In this document: piece after piece, positions 19,655 through 28,228 of the stretch
Position numbering within the stretch: the first letter of the stretch is position 1
Layout of the letters: each line of letters opens with the position of its first letter
Assembly (NCBI GenBank): GCA_018969715.1
Contig: JAGWXT010000008.1
Coordinates: 1-64,000, forward strand
From: Actinomycetales bacterium
GTDB taxonomy: Bacteria; Actinomycetota; Actinomycetes; S36-B12; UBA5976
Length of the DNA: 64,000 nucleotides
Direction of reading: 5' to 3'
The notes under the pieces: model-generated
What the model saw: only the letters and a program-made list of their open reading frames with translations
What the model was told of the DNA's origin: nothing
Databases searched by the model: none
Translations under genes and position numbers: made by a program

Positions 19655-20535
19655 ACGCCGCATCCTTCGAGGGCGTCCAGCGCGCCAACCGCGGACGAAC
19701 CCTGCTGCTGCTGATCGCCATGATGCTGCTGCTCACAGCGGTGGCATGGTGGGCTGCGGTCACACTTGGCATCAGCGGAGTGGGCGTGCTCCCGATCGCG
19801 ATCGGGATCGCAATCGTCACCACGTGGGTGATGTACTGGAACTCGCATCGGATTGTCCTTGGCATGGCGCATGCCCATGAGATTCGCCATGAGGACGCTC
19901 CGGTGCTGTTCAACCTCGTCGATGAAGTGCGCATCGCAGCCGGCCTGCCGATGCCCCGCATCTACATCGTTGACGACCCGGCGCCCAATGCCTTCGCCAC
20001 CGGCCGCGATCCGGCGCACGGGGTGGTTGCGGTGACGACCGGCCTGCTGGAGCGCATGAACCGCGAGCAGCTGCAGGGGGTCGTCGCACATGAGATGGCC
20101 CATATCGGCAACCGGGACACCCTGGTCATGGCGGTCGCAGCCACCACCGCTGGTGCGATCGCCATCATCGCCGACATCATCCTGCGGATGACTCTCTTCT
20201 CACGCCGGGGTGGCAGCGCCAACCCGGTTGCCCTGATCATCGGGTTGGTCGGTCTGGCACTGGCGCCGCTGGCCGCCGTGATGCTCCGCTCGGCCATCTC
20301 GCGGCGACGGGAGTGGCTTGCTGATGCCACCGCGGTGCAGATCACCCGCAATCCGGCCGGCCTGCGCAGTGCCCTCGAGGTCCTGCGCGATGACTCCACC
20401 GTTGTCCAGTCGAAGTCGACCGCGATTGCCCATGTGTGGATCGAATCGCCGCTGGCCGGCGGGCTGGGCTCACTGTTCGCCACCCACCCACCTATCGAGC
20501 AGCGCATCGCGGCGCTGCGGCAGATGGGCGGCTGA
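19651..20535 (+). CDS. htpX: M48 family metallopeptidase, HtpX-like
   Basis: VVAHEMAHIGNRD zinc motif; REWLADATAVQITRNP; ATHPPIEQRIAAL. Confidence 0.9.
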   Translation: MNAASFEGVQRANRGRTLLLLIAMMLLLTAVAWWAAVTLGISGVGVLPIAIGIAIVTTWVMYWNSHRIVLGMAHAHEIRHEDAPVLFNLVDEVRIAAGLPMPRIYIVDDPAPNAFATGRDPAHGVVAVTTGLLERMNREQLQGVVAHEMAHIGNRDTLVMAVAATTAGAIAIIADIILRMTLFSRRGGSANPVALIIGLVGLALAPLAAVMLRSAISRRREWLADATAVQITRNPAGLRSALEVLRDDSTVVQSKSTAIAHVWIESPLAGGLGSLFATHPPIEQRIAALRQMGG

Positions 20536-20543
20536 CCGCCCGC

Positions 20544-20582
20544 GCACGTCCGCCCCGCACGTCCGCCCCGCACGTCCGCCCT
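20544..20582. repeat. 13-bp tandem repeat x3 between convergent htpX and ubiA-like genes
   Basis: GCACGTCCGCCCC / GCACGTCCGCCCC / GCACGTCCGCCCT. Confidence 0.9.
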
Positions 20583-21574
20583 CAGGGGGCAAGGAGCAGC
20601 AGGAGCGCCCCGGCAGCACCCGCGACAACCAGCAGGCTGCGGAAGTACCAGGTCCGTCCGACCAGTGCCGTCACCGCGAACAGTGCGACCACGATCACAC
20701 CCGCCAGGATCAGGATCAGCGTGCTGCCCTGTGCCACGGCACCGACACCGATCGCCACTCCCGCTGCGGCCGCGCACACACCAGCGGCGACGCGGGTTGC
20801 GCGCTCACCCAATCGCGCCACCACCCCCCCGACCCCTACTGCCCGGTCACTGTCGAGGTCGCGGAGGGCATTGGCCAGATGGGCCGTGACCGCAAGGGAC
20901 ATGAAGGCGATGACCAGCCAGAGCGGGGGCCAGGTCGGCTCCGGGGAGCCCCGATAGATGAACACGGGCAGCAGCCCGAACGCCAGGGCATACGGAAGCC
21001 ACGACACCACCGTGCGTGAGAGCCGGGCGTTGTAGAGCCACCCCGCCCCCACCGCGGCAATGTGAAATGTGCCCCCAGCCCAGCCAGCCGCAAGCCATGA
21101 CAGCGGAACGGTCGCGAAGGCAGCCAACACCGCCAGCCGCCACAGCAGCCGGCGGGCCCGAATGCTGCCGACGAGGGGCTTTCCCGAACGCCCAGCGGCA
21201 CCGTCCACTGGCGCATCGAGGACGTCATTGCTCCACCCGATGGACAGCTGGCCGGTCAGGACGGCAAGGGCGACCACGGCAGCGCCGCCCGCGGCATAGC
21301 CGGTGCCGGCAGCAAGCAGCAGGCCAAGGCCGGTGACGGCCAGGGTCGGTCCCGGATGACAGGCACGCACGGCCGTGCTGATCCAGGAAGGGCCGGGGCC
21401 GGAGCTGGGCCGGCGCGGGGCTACTGGCGCTCCCGCACGGCTAGCAGGGGCAACGGTCTCGGGCGGCGGTCCGGGTGGCTCGACCACGCAATTGAGCCTG
21501 CCACATGTGACGGCAGTTGCCAACGGTTCAGGTGCGCTGGATGCGTCTGGTGTGCCATGTGTCATGGATCGCAT
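20582..21574 (-). CDS. UbiA family prenyltransferase
   Basis: GQLSIGWSNDVLDAPVDGAAGRSGKPLVG (NDxxD-type motif); LANALRDLDSDRAVGV second Asp-rich motif; start uncertain. Confidence 0.85.
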   Translation of the reverse strand: MRSMTHGTPDASSAPEPLATAVTCGRLNCVVEPPGPPPETVAPASRAGAPVAPRRPSSGPGPSWISTAVRACHPGPTLAVTGLGLLLAAGTGYAAGGAAVVALAVLTGQLSIGWSNDVLDAPVDGAAGRSGKPLVGSIRARRLLWRLAVLAAFATVPLSWLAAGWAGGTFHIAAVGAGWLYNARLSRTVVSWLPYALAFGLLPVFIYRGSPEPTWPPLWLVIAFMSLAVTAHLANALRDLDSDRAVGVGGVVARLGERATRVAAGVCAAAAGVAIGVGAVAQGSTLILILAGVIVVALFAVTALVGRTWYFRSLLVVAGAAGALLLLLAP

Positions 21575-21684
21575 CGGGGACTGATCCGCCGCGTGGCGGG
21601 ACAGGAGCCTGCTGGTGTCCGACTACCGTCTGAACACGGCCTGTGGCTCGCTATCGGGTGGGCCCATCAAGAGAAAGAGAGCAG

Positions 21685-21966
21685 ATGAACCGCACTGAGG
21701 TGGTGTCCGCCGTCGCACAGCAGGCAGGGGTGACGCAGTCGGACGCTGACAAGGTCCTCAAGGCTTTTGCCGCCGTCCTTGCCGAAGCGATTGAACGCAA
21801 GGAGAAGGTGACCCTGCCTGGGTTCATGAGCGCTGAGGCCACCCATCGCAATGCACGCGTGGGACGCAATCCACAGACGGGCGAGGAGATCCAGGTCGCC
21901 GCGACGTGGGCGGTGAAGCTCACCCCGGGTTCCGCATTGAAGGACGCCGCAAAGCGCGCCAACTAG
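21685..21966 (+). CDS. HU family DNA-binding protein
   Basis: MNRTEVVSAVAQQAGVTQSDADKVLKAF...VTLPGF...RNARVGRNPQTGEEIQV. Confidence 0.93.
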   Translation: MNRTEVVSAVAQQAGVTQSDADKVLKAFAAVLAEAIERKEKVTLPGFMSAEATHRNARVGRNPQTGEEIQVAATWAVKLTPGSALKDAAKRAN

Positions 21967-22067
21967 CCGAACGGTCGGGCGGTGGTCCTCTTCACGTCAC
22001 ACCGCGGAGAGGGGGACCGCCCGGCCGGGGCAGTCGGGGACGCCACGATCCCCTAGGCGGATGGACG

Positions 22068-23060
22068 TCAGTCAGCGGTGAGAATGGTAGGGCCTGAGTT
22101 CGTGGCGCAGGCCTCAATCACCCGCAACACCTCGATTCCTGATGCGGCGTCGGCCACGGGCCGGCGGCGCGTGACAATACATTCGATGAAGTCAGTCAGT
22201 TCATTGCCCAGTGCGGACCCGGTTGCGAAGGGCACCTTCTCGGCTGGCGCCGCGGCAAGGGTGGCGACCCCTCCCTCGAATGCGACCGACTGTCGGTGGA
22301 GCACGAGATCACCCCCCACCCCGTCGAAGGTGATCGTCCCTTCCGAGCCGACGACGACGAAGCGCTGCTCCTTGAACGGATGCAGCCAGGACACGAAGAT
22401 GTGCGCCCTCAGTCGACCTGGGAAGTCAAGGTGCGTGACGGTGACATCGGGCATGCCTGCGCGAAGCAGGGCCGCACTCTCGGCCGACACCGTGACCGGA
22501 AGCCGCCCACCCAACCGCAGCATGAGTGCGATGTCATGTGGGGCGAAACTCCACAGGATGCTCTCCTCTGTTCGCACCTTGCCGAAATTCAGCCGGTTGG
22601 AGTACGCATACCTCGGCTCACCTATGGCACCCTCGGCAACCAGCGTGAAGGCGCGCAGCAGTCCGGGGTGGTACTCCAGCACATGTCCGACCATCAGCAC
22701 TCGGCCGAGGTCGGCCGCGAGTCGCGCAATCGTTCTCGCCTCGGCCACCGACAGCGCCAATGGCTTCTCGACGAGGACGTCGCAGCCGTAGCCCATGATC
22801 TGCTCAGCCAGATGCCGATGGGTGACTGCGGGGGAAGCAATGACCACTCCTGCGACGCCATTGTCCAGCAGCTCGTCGAGGGCGCGCCCTTGTCGCACAC
22901 CTGGAGCCAGCTGTGCCGCGGCCGCGAGGCGAGCCGGGTCTGGGTCGTAGAGCCACGCCAGTCGTCCCATTCCGGCAAGGGTGCGGATGTGGTTGCGACC
23001 CCAGTCGCCGCATCCGACCACCCCGATGCCTATTGCGGGAAGGTCACCAACTTCGGTCAT
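22068..23060 (-). CDS. Gfo/Idh/MocA family oxidoreductase (WbpB/WlbA-like candidate)
   Basis: GIGVVGCGDWGRNHIRTL; DVLVEKPLALSVAEA (EKP motif). Confidence 0.88.
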   Translation of the reverse strand: MTEVGDLPAIGIGVVGCGDWGRNHIRTLAGMGRLAWLYDPDPARLAAAAQLAPGVRQGRALDELLDNGVAGVVIASPAVTHRHLAEQIMGYGCDVLVEKPLALSVAEARTIARLAADLGRVLMVGHVLEYHPGLLRAFTLVAEGAIGEPRYAYSNRLNFGKVRTEESILWSFAPHDIALMLRLGGRLPVTVSAESAALLRAGMPDVTVTHLDFPGRLRAHIFVSWLHPFKEQRFVVVGSEGTITFDGVGGDLVLHRQSVAFEGGVATLAAAPAEKVPFATGSALGNELTDFIECIVTRRRPVADAASGIEVLRVIEACATNSGPTILTAD

Positions 23061-24223
23061 CCGCCGTCCGGCCCTCGGGCAGCCCGCAGGGCACTGCGGA
23101 CCGCACTCGCAACCTCGGCCTGCACCTGCGCGCTGATACCCGGCCACATGGGCAGGCTCAGCACCTCCTGACTGGCTCGATCGGAGCGCGGCAGACCAGC
23201 TCCCGGACCACCGAAGACCGGCTGCTGGTCCAGGGCGACCGGGTAGTAGACGACCGATTGGATTCCCTCCCCAGCGAGCACCTGCTGCACCCGATCCCGG
23301 TGCCCGCGAGCGACCCGAACAGTGAACTGGTGCACGACGTGCTCCGCCGTGATCTCAGGCAGGACCAGTCCGTCGCAGTCGGCGAGCAGGTCGGCATAAC
23401 GGTGGCCGGCCACCCGGCGCAGGGCATTCCACTCATCGACATGGGGCAGCTTGACGCGCAGAATGGCGGCCTGAAGGCTGTCCAGCCGTGAGTTGTAGCC
23501 GAACTGCTCATGGTGGTACTTCCGCCGCGATCCATGAACTCGCAGGGCACGCGCCATTTCGGCAACTTGGTCATCGTCGGTTGTGACAAGCCCGCCGTCT
23601 CCCATGCCGCCAAGGTTCTTTGTCGGGAAGAAGGAGTAGGCGGCTGCGGTTGCCGCCGCCCCCGTCCGAGGGGATGTGGACGTCGCCTGACCAGTGTCCC
23701 CACCACCAGTCGAGACCGGGTAGCGAGCGCCAAAGGATTGCGCGCAGTCCTCGACAACCACAGCACCCTGCTGCCGCAGCTGGGCCACCTGCATCGCGGT
23801 GAGGGCCGGACGGCCGTATAGGTGAACTGGCACCACCGCGCGCCCAGCCCCGAGCCGGTCGTCGAACAGGGTCGTGTGGTCCATGGTGAATGTCGCCTCA
23901 TTGATGTCGACGAAGTCGATCTGCGCCCCCACGCTCGCGATTGCCTCCGGCGTGGCGAAGAAGCTGAATGCCGGTGTTGCAACGACTTGTCCAGTGGTGA
24001 CCCCGCTCGCCCGCAGGGCAATCACGAGGGCATCCGTACCCGAGTTCACCCCGATTGCATGCCGGACACCGAGATACTCAGCCACCTCATGCTCGAACTG
24101 CTCGACCTCGGCACCCAGAATGAACTGCCCAGCGTCCATCACCCTCAGCATCGCCTGCTCCAGCGCCGATCGCACCGGAGCAACCGTGCTCGCTGAGTCG
24201 TAGATGGGAATTCGGAATGCCAC
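23057..24223 (-). CDS. DegT/DnrJ/EryC1/StrS family PLP aminotransferase (WbpE-like candidate)
   Basis: HAIGVNSGTDALVIALRA, VVEDCAQSFGARY, YSFFPTKNLGGMGDGG (PLP Lys), YNSRLDSLQAAIL. Confidence 0.92.
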   Translation of the reverse strand: MAFRIPIYDSASTVAPVRSALEQAMLRVMDAGQFILGAEVEQFEHEVAEYLGVRHAIGVNSGTDALVIALRASGVTTGQVVATPAFSFFATPEAIASVGAQIDFVDINEATFTMDHTTLFDDRLGAGRAVVPVHLYGRPALTAMQVAQLRQQGAVVVEDCAQSFGARYPVSTGGGDTGQATSTSPRTGAAATAAAYSFFPTKNLGGMGDGGLVTTDDDQVAEMARALRVHGSRRKYHHEQFGYNSRLDSLQAAILRVKLPHVDEWNALRRVAGHRYADLLADCDGLVLPEITAEHVVHQFTVRVARGHRDRVQQVLAGEGIQSVVYYPVALDQQPVFGGPGAGLPRSDRASQEVLSLPMWPGISAQVQAEVASAVRSALRAARGPDGG

Positions 24224-24256
24224 CCGAGGAGACTACGCCAGCGAGCCCGCCCAGCC

Positions 24257-24328
24257 GGGTACCGCGGCACTCCGCCATGGGTACCGCGGCACTCCGCCAT
24301 GGGTACCGCGGCACTCCGCCATGGGTAC
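24257..24328. repeat. 22-bp perfect tandem repeat x3 plus 6-bp partial copy in divergent intergenic region
   Basis: (GGGTACCGCGGCACTCCGCCAT)x3 + GGGTAC. Confidence 0.97.
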
Positions 24329-24337
24329 AGTTGCAAG

Positions 24338-24829
24338 GTGCGGAATTCCCCTCACGTGAGCGCCTCAAGAATTCGCGATGTCACCTTCGGCCGGGATGTC
24401 CGGGTCATCGAGCCGGTGAACCTCTATGAGTGCACAATCGCCGACGACTGCTTCATCGGTCCCTTTGTCGAGATCACCGAGGGAGTGAGCATCGGCGCGC
24501 GCACCAGGATTCAGAGCCACTCCTTCATCTGCACACTCGTGACGATCGGGGAGGACTGCTTCATCGGCCACGGCGTGATGTTCATCAATGACCTCTTTGA
24601 GGAGGGCGGCCCGGCGCGGGGTGATCGCGCCCGCTGGCGCCCCACGGTCGTCGCCGATCACGTCAGTATCGGCAGCAACGCAACTATTCTTCCGGTGCAC
24701 ATCAGCGCCGGCTGTGTCATCGGAGCCGGCGCGGTCGTCACCCGCGACCTCGGTGTGCGCGGTGTCTACGCCGGCAACCCGGCGCGACTGCTGAGGCCGC
24801 TGCCCGATCGGCAAGCACCCAGCGCGTGA
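24338..24829 (+). CDS. hexapeptide-repeat acyltransferase (WbpD/FdtC-like)
   Basis: Left-handed beta-helix repeats (IGPFVEITEGVSIGARTRIQSHSFI...VSIGSNATILPVHISAGCVIGAGAVVTRD); GTG start. Confidence 0.85.
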   Translation: MRNSPHVSASRIRDVTFGRDVRVIEPVNLYECTIADDCFIGPFVEITEGVSIGARTRIQSHSFICTLVTIGEDCFIGHGVMFINDLFEEGGPARGDRARWRPTVVADHVSIGSNATILPVHISAGCVIGAGAVVTRDLGVRGVYAGNPARLLRPLPDRQAPSA

Positions 24830-24832
24830 TCG

Positions 24833-24906
24833 TGGGGCGGGTGGGACTCGAACCCACGACCAGACGGATTATGAGTCCGCTGCTCTACCAACTGAGCTAC
24901 CGCCCC
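24833..24906 (-). tRNA. tRNA with CAT anticodon (elongator Met or Ile2)
   Basis: GGGGCGG acceptor, GCGGA-CTCATAA-TCCGT anticodon arm, GGTTCGAGTCC T-arm. Confidence 0.9.
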
Positions 24907-24989
24907 GTCGCACAAGGGCCCGAACACCTGCCGCGCCAACGCCGATCTGAAACCTCGTCTGGGCGGCAACCGCACTTCGATACCGCCTG

Positions 24990-26342
24990 ATGCCCCAGCC
25001 TAGGGGTTCAAATGACAATGCCGTGGCAGCTGACGATGCCTGGGCAGCAGATGCCGCTGCATCCGGCAGCCGCCCAGGAGGACCATTGCGCGTCGCGATC
25101 ATCAGTCATGTCGATCCCACCGGGACCTACGGCTCAGCGAGCAGTCTGCGCCACCATCTGGCCGCCCTCAGCGCAGCACCAGAGATCAACCTGGCCGTCT
25201 TCTGCCCACCAGAGGGTGACCTTGCCGAATCACCGAAGCACGGTTGGCTCCACACCACCGTGGCGATGCCGGTGGCGGTCCGCCCCAACTATCAGAATGT
25301 GTCCGGACTGGCCCGCGGTGCTGCGTGGCTGGCGCGATCACTGCGACCTCCCCCCAGTCACGCCGACCTCAAGGCCTGGCAGCCTGATGTCATCCATCTC
25401 AACAGCCTTACCTTGGAGCCGATGATCCGCTGGTGCGCCCGCGACCCAGCCCTCTCGCGGGTTCCCATCGTGGCGAGCGTCCGCGAGAGCCTGACAACTG
25501 CGCTGTCATCACCCCGCCGGGCGCTGCTCGGATCGCTCTCTCACTATGTCTGCATCTCCCCGGTGACCCGGCGCCACCTGCTGATCGCCCTCGACGACTC
25601 CCTGGCCGAGCGAACGACGGTCATTCCCAACCTCATCGGCACGCCCGTCAGCGCACTCGACCGGCTCCCGGCTGGATCGCCCGTCGCGCCTGGGAATGAC
25701 CCCACCCCTGCACCTGTGAGCTTCGCCTTCATCGGCCGACTGGAACCCGAGAAGGGGCCGCATCGCATCATCCGGGCATTCCGGCGCGCAGGTCTCGACG
25801 ACTGCGAACTGCTCCTCATCGGCGGTGGCCGGCACCCACTCGGCTGGTGGCTACGCATGAGGTGCCGCAGCACACCGCAGGTGCGCTGCGTCGGGGTGAT
25901 GCCGGAGGTTGCCGGTTCCGCACTGTACTCATCAATCGACGTGATTGTGCGCGGCGACCACCGCTACCTGGGTCTGGGCCGGGTTGGCCAGGAGGCACTC
26001 GCCGCCGGCAAGCTGTTGGTCATGCCCGATCCCGGTGGCGATCCGGTCACTCCCTCGGAGGCGGATACCAACTCCATCGTCTGGATGAATGGGCAGGATG
26101 AGGCTGCACTGACCGATGCCCTCATGCGGGCACGCGACTGGGCTATCGCGCGCCGTCGAAACCCCGGCGGCACCGCACCTTCGGTGGCAGCCGCTGCCAC
26201 GCCGACCGGCACCGCACCCATCGCCGATCCGATCGCGTCAGCAGCGGGTGGGACGTCCGTTGACGCTTACTGCCGCGCGTGGCAGGACGTCTACACCGCC
26301 GCCGCAGGTCACGCCACGCCCAGCAGCGAGGCCCACCGGTAG
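24990..26342 (+). CDS. glycosyltransferase family 4/1-like
   Basis: RVAIISHVDPTGTYGSASSLRHHLAAL ... FAFIGRLEPEKGPHRIIRAFRRA ... GRVGQEALAAGKLLV. Confidence 0.8.
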   Translation: MPQPRGSNDNAVAADDAWAADAAASGSRPGGPLRVAIISHVDPTGTYGSASSLRHHLAALSAAPEINLAVFCPPEGDLAESPKHGWLHTTVAMPVAVRPNYQNVSGLARGAAWLARSLRPPPSHADLKAWQPDVIHLNSLTLEPMIRWCARDPALSRVPIVASVRESLTTALSSPRRALLGSLSHYVCISPVTRRHLLIALDDSLAERTTVIPNLIGTPVSALDRLPAGSPVAPGNDPTPAPVSFAFIGRLEPEKGPHRIIRAFRRAGLDDCELLLIGGGRHPLGWWLRMRCRSTPQVRCVGVMPEVAGSALYSSIDVIVRGDHRYLGLGRVGQEALAAGKLLVMPDPGGDPVTPSEADTNSIVWMNGQDEAALTDALMRARDWAIARRRNPGGTAPSVAAAATPTGTAPIADPIASAAGGTSVDAYCRAWQDVYTAAAGHATPSSEAHR

Positions 26343-28198
26343 AGGTTGACGAGGCGCCAGGCAGCAGCATCGAAGGGCGGTCGGGCGGGTCTGGTGGTCT
26401 GGACAAGGTATCGGATTACCCGATCGGTGTGCAGCACGTCCAGTTCGCCCGACTGGGCAACCATGCGGCTTGCCCAGCCAGGATCCGCCGCAAGCCAAGC
26501 CGCCTGCGGTGTGCGGAAGCCGATCTTGTCGGTGCGCTCAAGCACTGGCCGCGGAACGATCCCGGCCATCGCCGCCCGGAGCAGTCCCTTCGTGCGTCCA
26601 TCCGAGACCGCCAGGAAGGGCTCGGGCAGGGACAGGACGAAGGAGACCAGTCGGCGATCGAGCAGCGGCACCCTGCTCTCCACCGAGAAGTGCATGGAGT
26701 TTCGGTCACCGTGTCGCAGCAGCTGCACCAGCCCATCACCCAGCAGCGCGCGGCGCTGCGACGCCACCAGCCCACGGCCGACTGATCGTTGCCCAATTCC
26801 ATCGGCGAGGAGCGGGTCGATCGGGGTCATCGGCACGGTCAGCAGTGCCGCGAGGGGTGCGGTATACGCTCGCAACGACCACCCAGCGACGCGGCGGCCG
26901 ACCCCGGGCACCAGGGCGGTTGCGACCTTCTGCGCGCCATCACTGGGGTCATGCCCGTGAGCGGCCGACCAGTTCCGGTAGCCACGGACGGCATCACGGA
27001 CCCTACCGGCGCGCACCAGGCCGGCAAGGTAGGGGCCCGGGTAGCCGTCATAGCCGGCGAAGACCTCATCCCCACCCTGCCCGTCGAGGGTGACGACGAT
27101 TCCCTCCTCGCGCACCCGCCGATAGACGCAGTACTGGGCGTAGATGCTCGTCGACCCGAAGGGCTCCCCCTGGGCGAGAATGAGGGTATCCAGATCTCGA
27201 CGCAGGTCACCGTCGTCGATTCTCACCTGACGGTGCTCGGTACCCAGTTCTGCCGCGACCAGCGAGGACCACCGCTCCTCGCAGTCCGGGCTGCCCGGCT
27301 CAATGTAGGAGAAGGTTGCGATATCCGAATCGGGCTGGCAATACCGGGCGACACTGGCGAGAACGGATGAATCGAGACCGCCCGACAGGGCTACGCCGAC
27401 GGGCACATCACTGCGCAGATTGCGGTGGACGCTGTCGATGACGAGGTCCCGCACGTGACCGGCGGCCTCGGCGGCAGTTCCCCGGAATGTCTCATCGATC
27501 GGCGGCCACCAGAACCGCTGGGCCGGCTCGACTCGGCGCCGCTGGAGATCGATTCCCTGCCAGGTGCCCTGTTCGGCGCGCTCGATACCGGCAATGAAGG
27601 TCCGGCGGCCGCGGTCGTAGGCCCCCCAGAGCAGGTAGTCGACTGCGACGTCGGTGTCAAGCGCTGGCCGCTGGCCGGTCAGGGCAAGCAGGCTCGGCAG
27701 CTCCGAGGCGAACGCCACCCCCCAGGGGCCACCTGAAATGAACAGCGGCTTGATGCCGAAGGCGTCGCGGGCGAGGATGAGCCGATCCTCGAGCCGGTCA
27801 AGGATCGCAAAGGCGAAGAATCCCTCGAGCTCCGACAGAACGGACGGCCCCAGTTCCGCCCAGCCCTGGAGGAGGACTTCGGTGTCGCCCTCGGTGCGAA
27901 ACCGGCACCCACGTAACTGCAGTCGGTGGCGAAGCTGGTGGAAGTTCGTGACCTCGCCATTGAAGATGAGGGTGAACCGACCGTCGGTGGAGGTCATCGG
28001 CTGATTCGCGCGCGACTGCAGATCCTGTACCGCAAGTCGGGTTGCGCCCAGCGTCACCTCGGCAGCGCATCGAGGGGATTGCCACCTCACCACCCCGGAG
28101 CTGTTCGGTCCTCGATGATGGAGGCTTCGCATGGCAGCCGGCACCAGTGCTGCCCTCACCTGACCGGGCCAGCTGACCGTGCCTGCAATCCCGCACAC
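26309..28198 (-). CDS. asnB: asparagine synthase (glutamine-hydrolyzing)
   Basis: MCGIAG N-terminal nucleophile; GVALSGGLDSSVLA PP-loop; TLDGQGGDEVFAGY. Confidence 0.93.
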   Translation of the reverse strand: MCGIAGTVSWPGQVRAALVPAAMRSLHHRGPNSSGVVRWQSPRCAAEVTLGATRLAVQDLQSRANQPMTSTDGRFTLIFNGEVTNFHQLRHRLQLRGCRFRTEGDTEVLLQGWAELGPSVLSELEGFFAFAILDRLEDRLILARDAFGIKPLFISGGPWGVAFASELPSLLALTGQRPALDTDVAVDYLLWGAYDRGRRTFIAGIERAEQGTWQGIDLQRRRVEPAQRFWWPPIDETFRGTAAEAAGHVRDLVIDSVHRNLRSDVPVGVALSGGLDSSVLASVARYCQPDSDIATFSYIEPGSPDCEERWSSLVAAELGTEHRQVRIDDGDLRRDLDTLILAQGEPFGSTSIYAQYCVYRRVREEGIVVTLDGQGGDEVFAGYDGYPGPYLAGLVRAGRVRDAVRGYRNWSAAHGHDPSDGAQKVATALVPGVGRRVAGWSLRAYTAPLAALLTVPMTPIDPLLADGIGQRSVGRGLVASQRRALLGDGLVQLLRHGDRNSMHFSVESRVPLLDRRLVSFVLSLPEPFLAVSDGRTKGLLRAAMAGIVPRPVLERTDKIGFRTPQAAWLAADPGWASRMVAQSGELDVLHTDRVIRYLVQTTRPARPPFDAAAWRLVNLYRWASLLGVA

Positions 28199-28228
28199 TG
28201 CGGTGATCCTAGGGGCCGTCGACGGACG

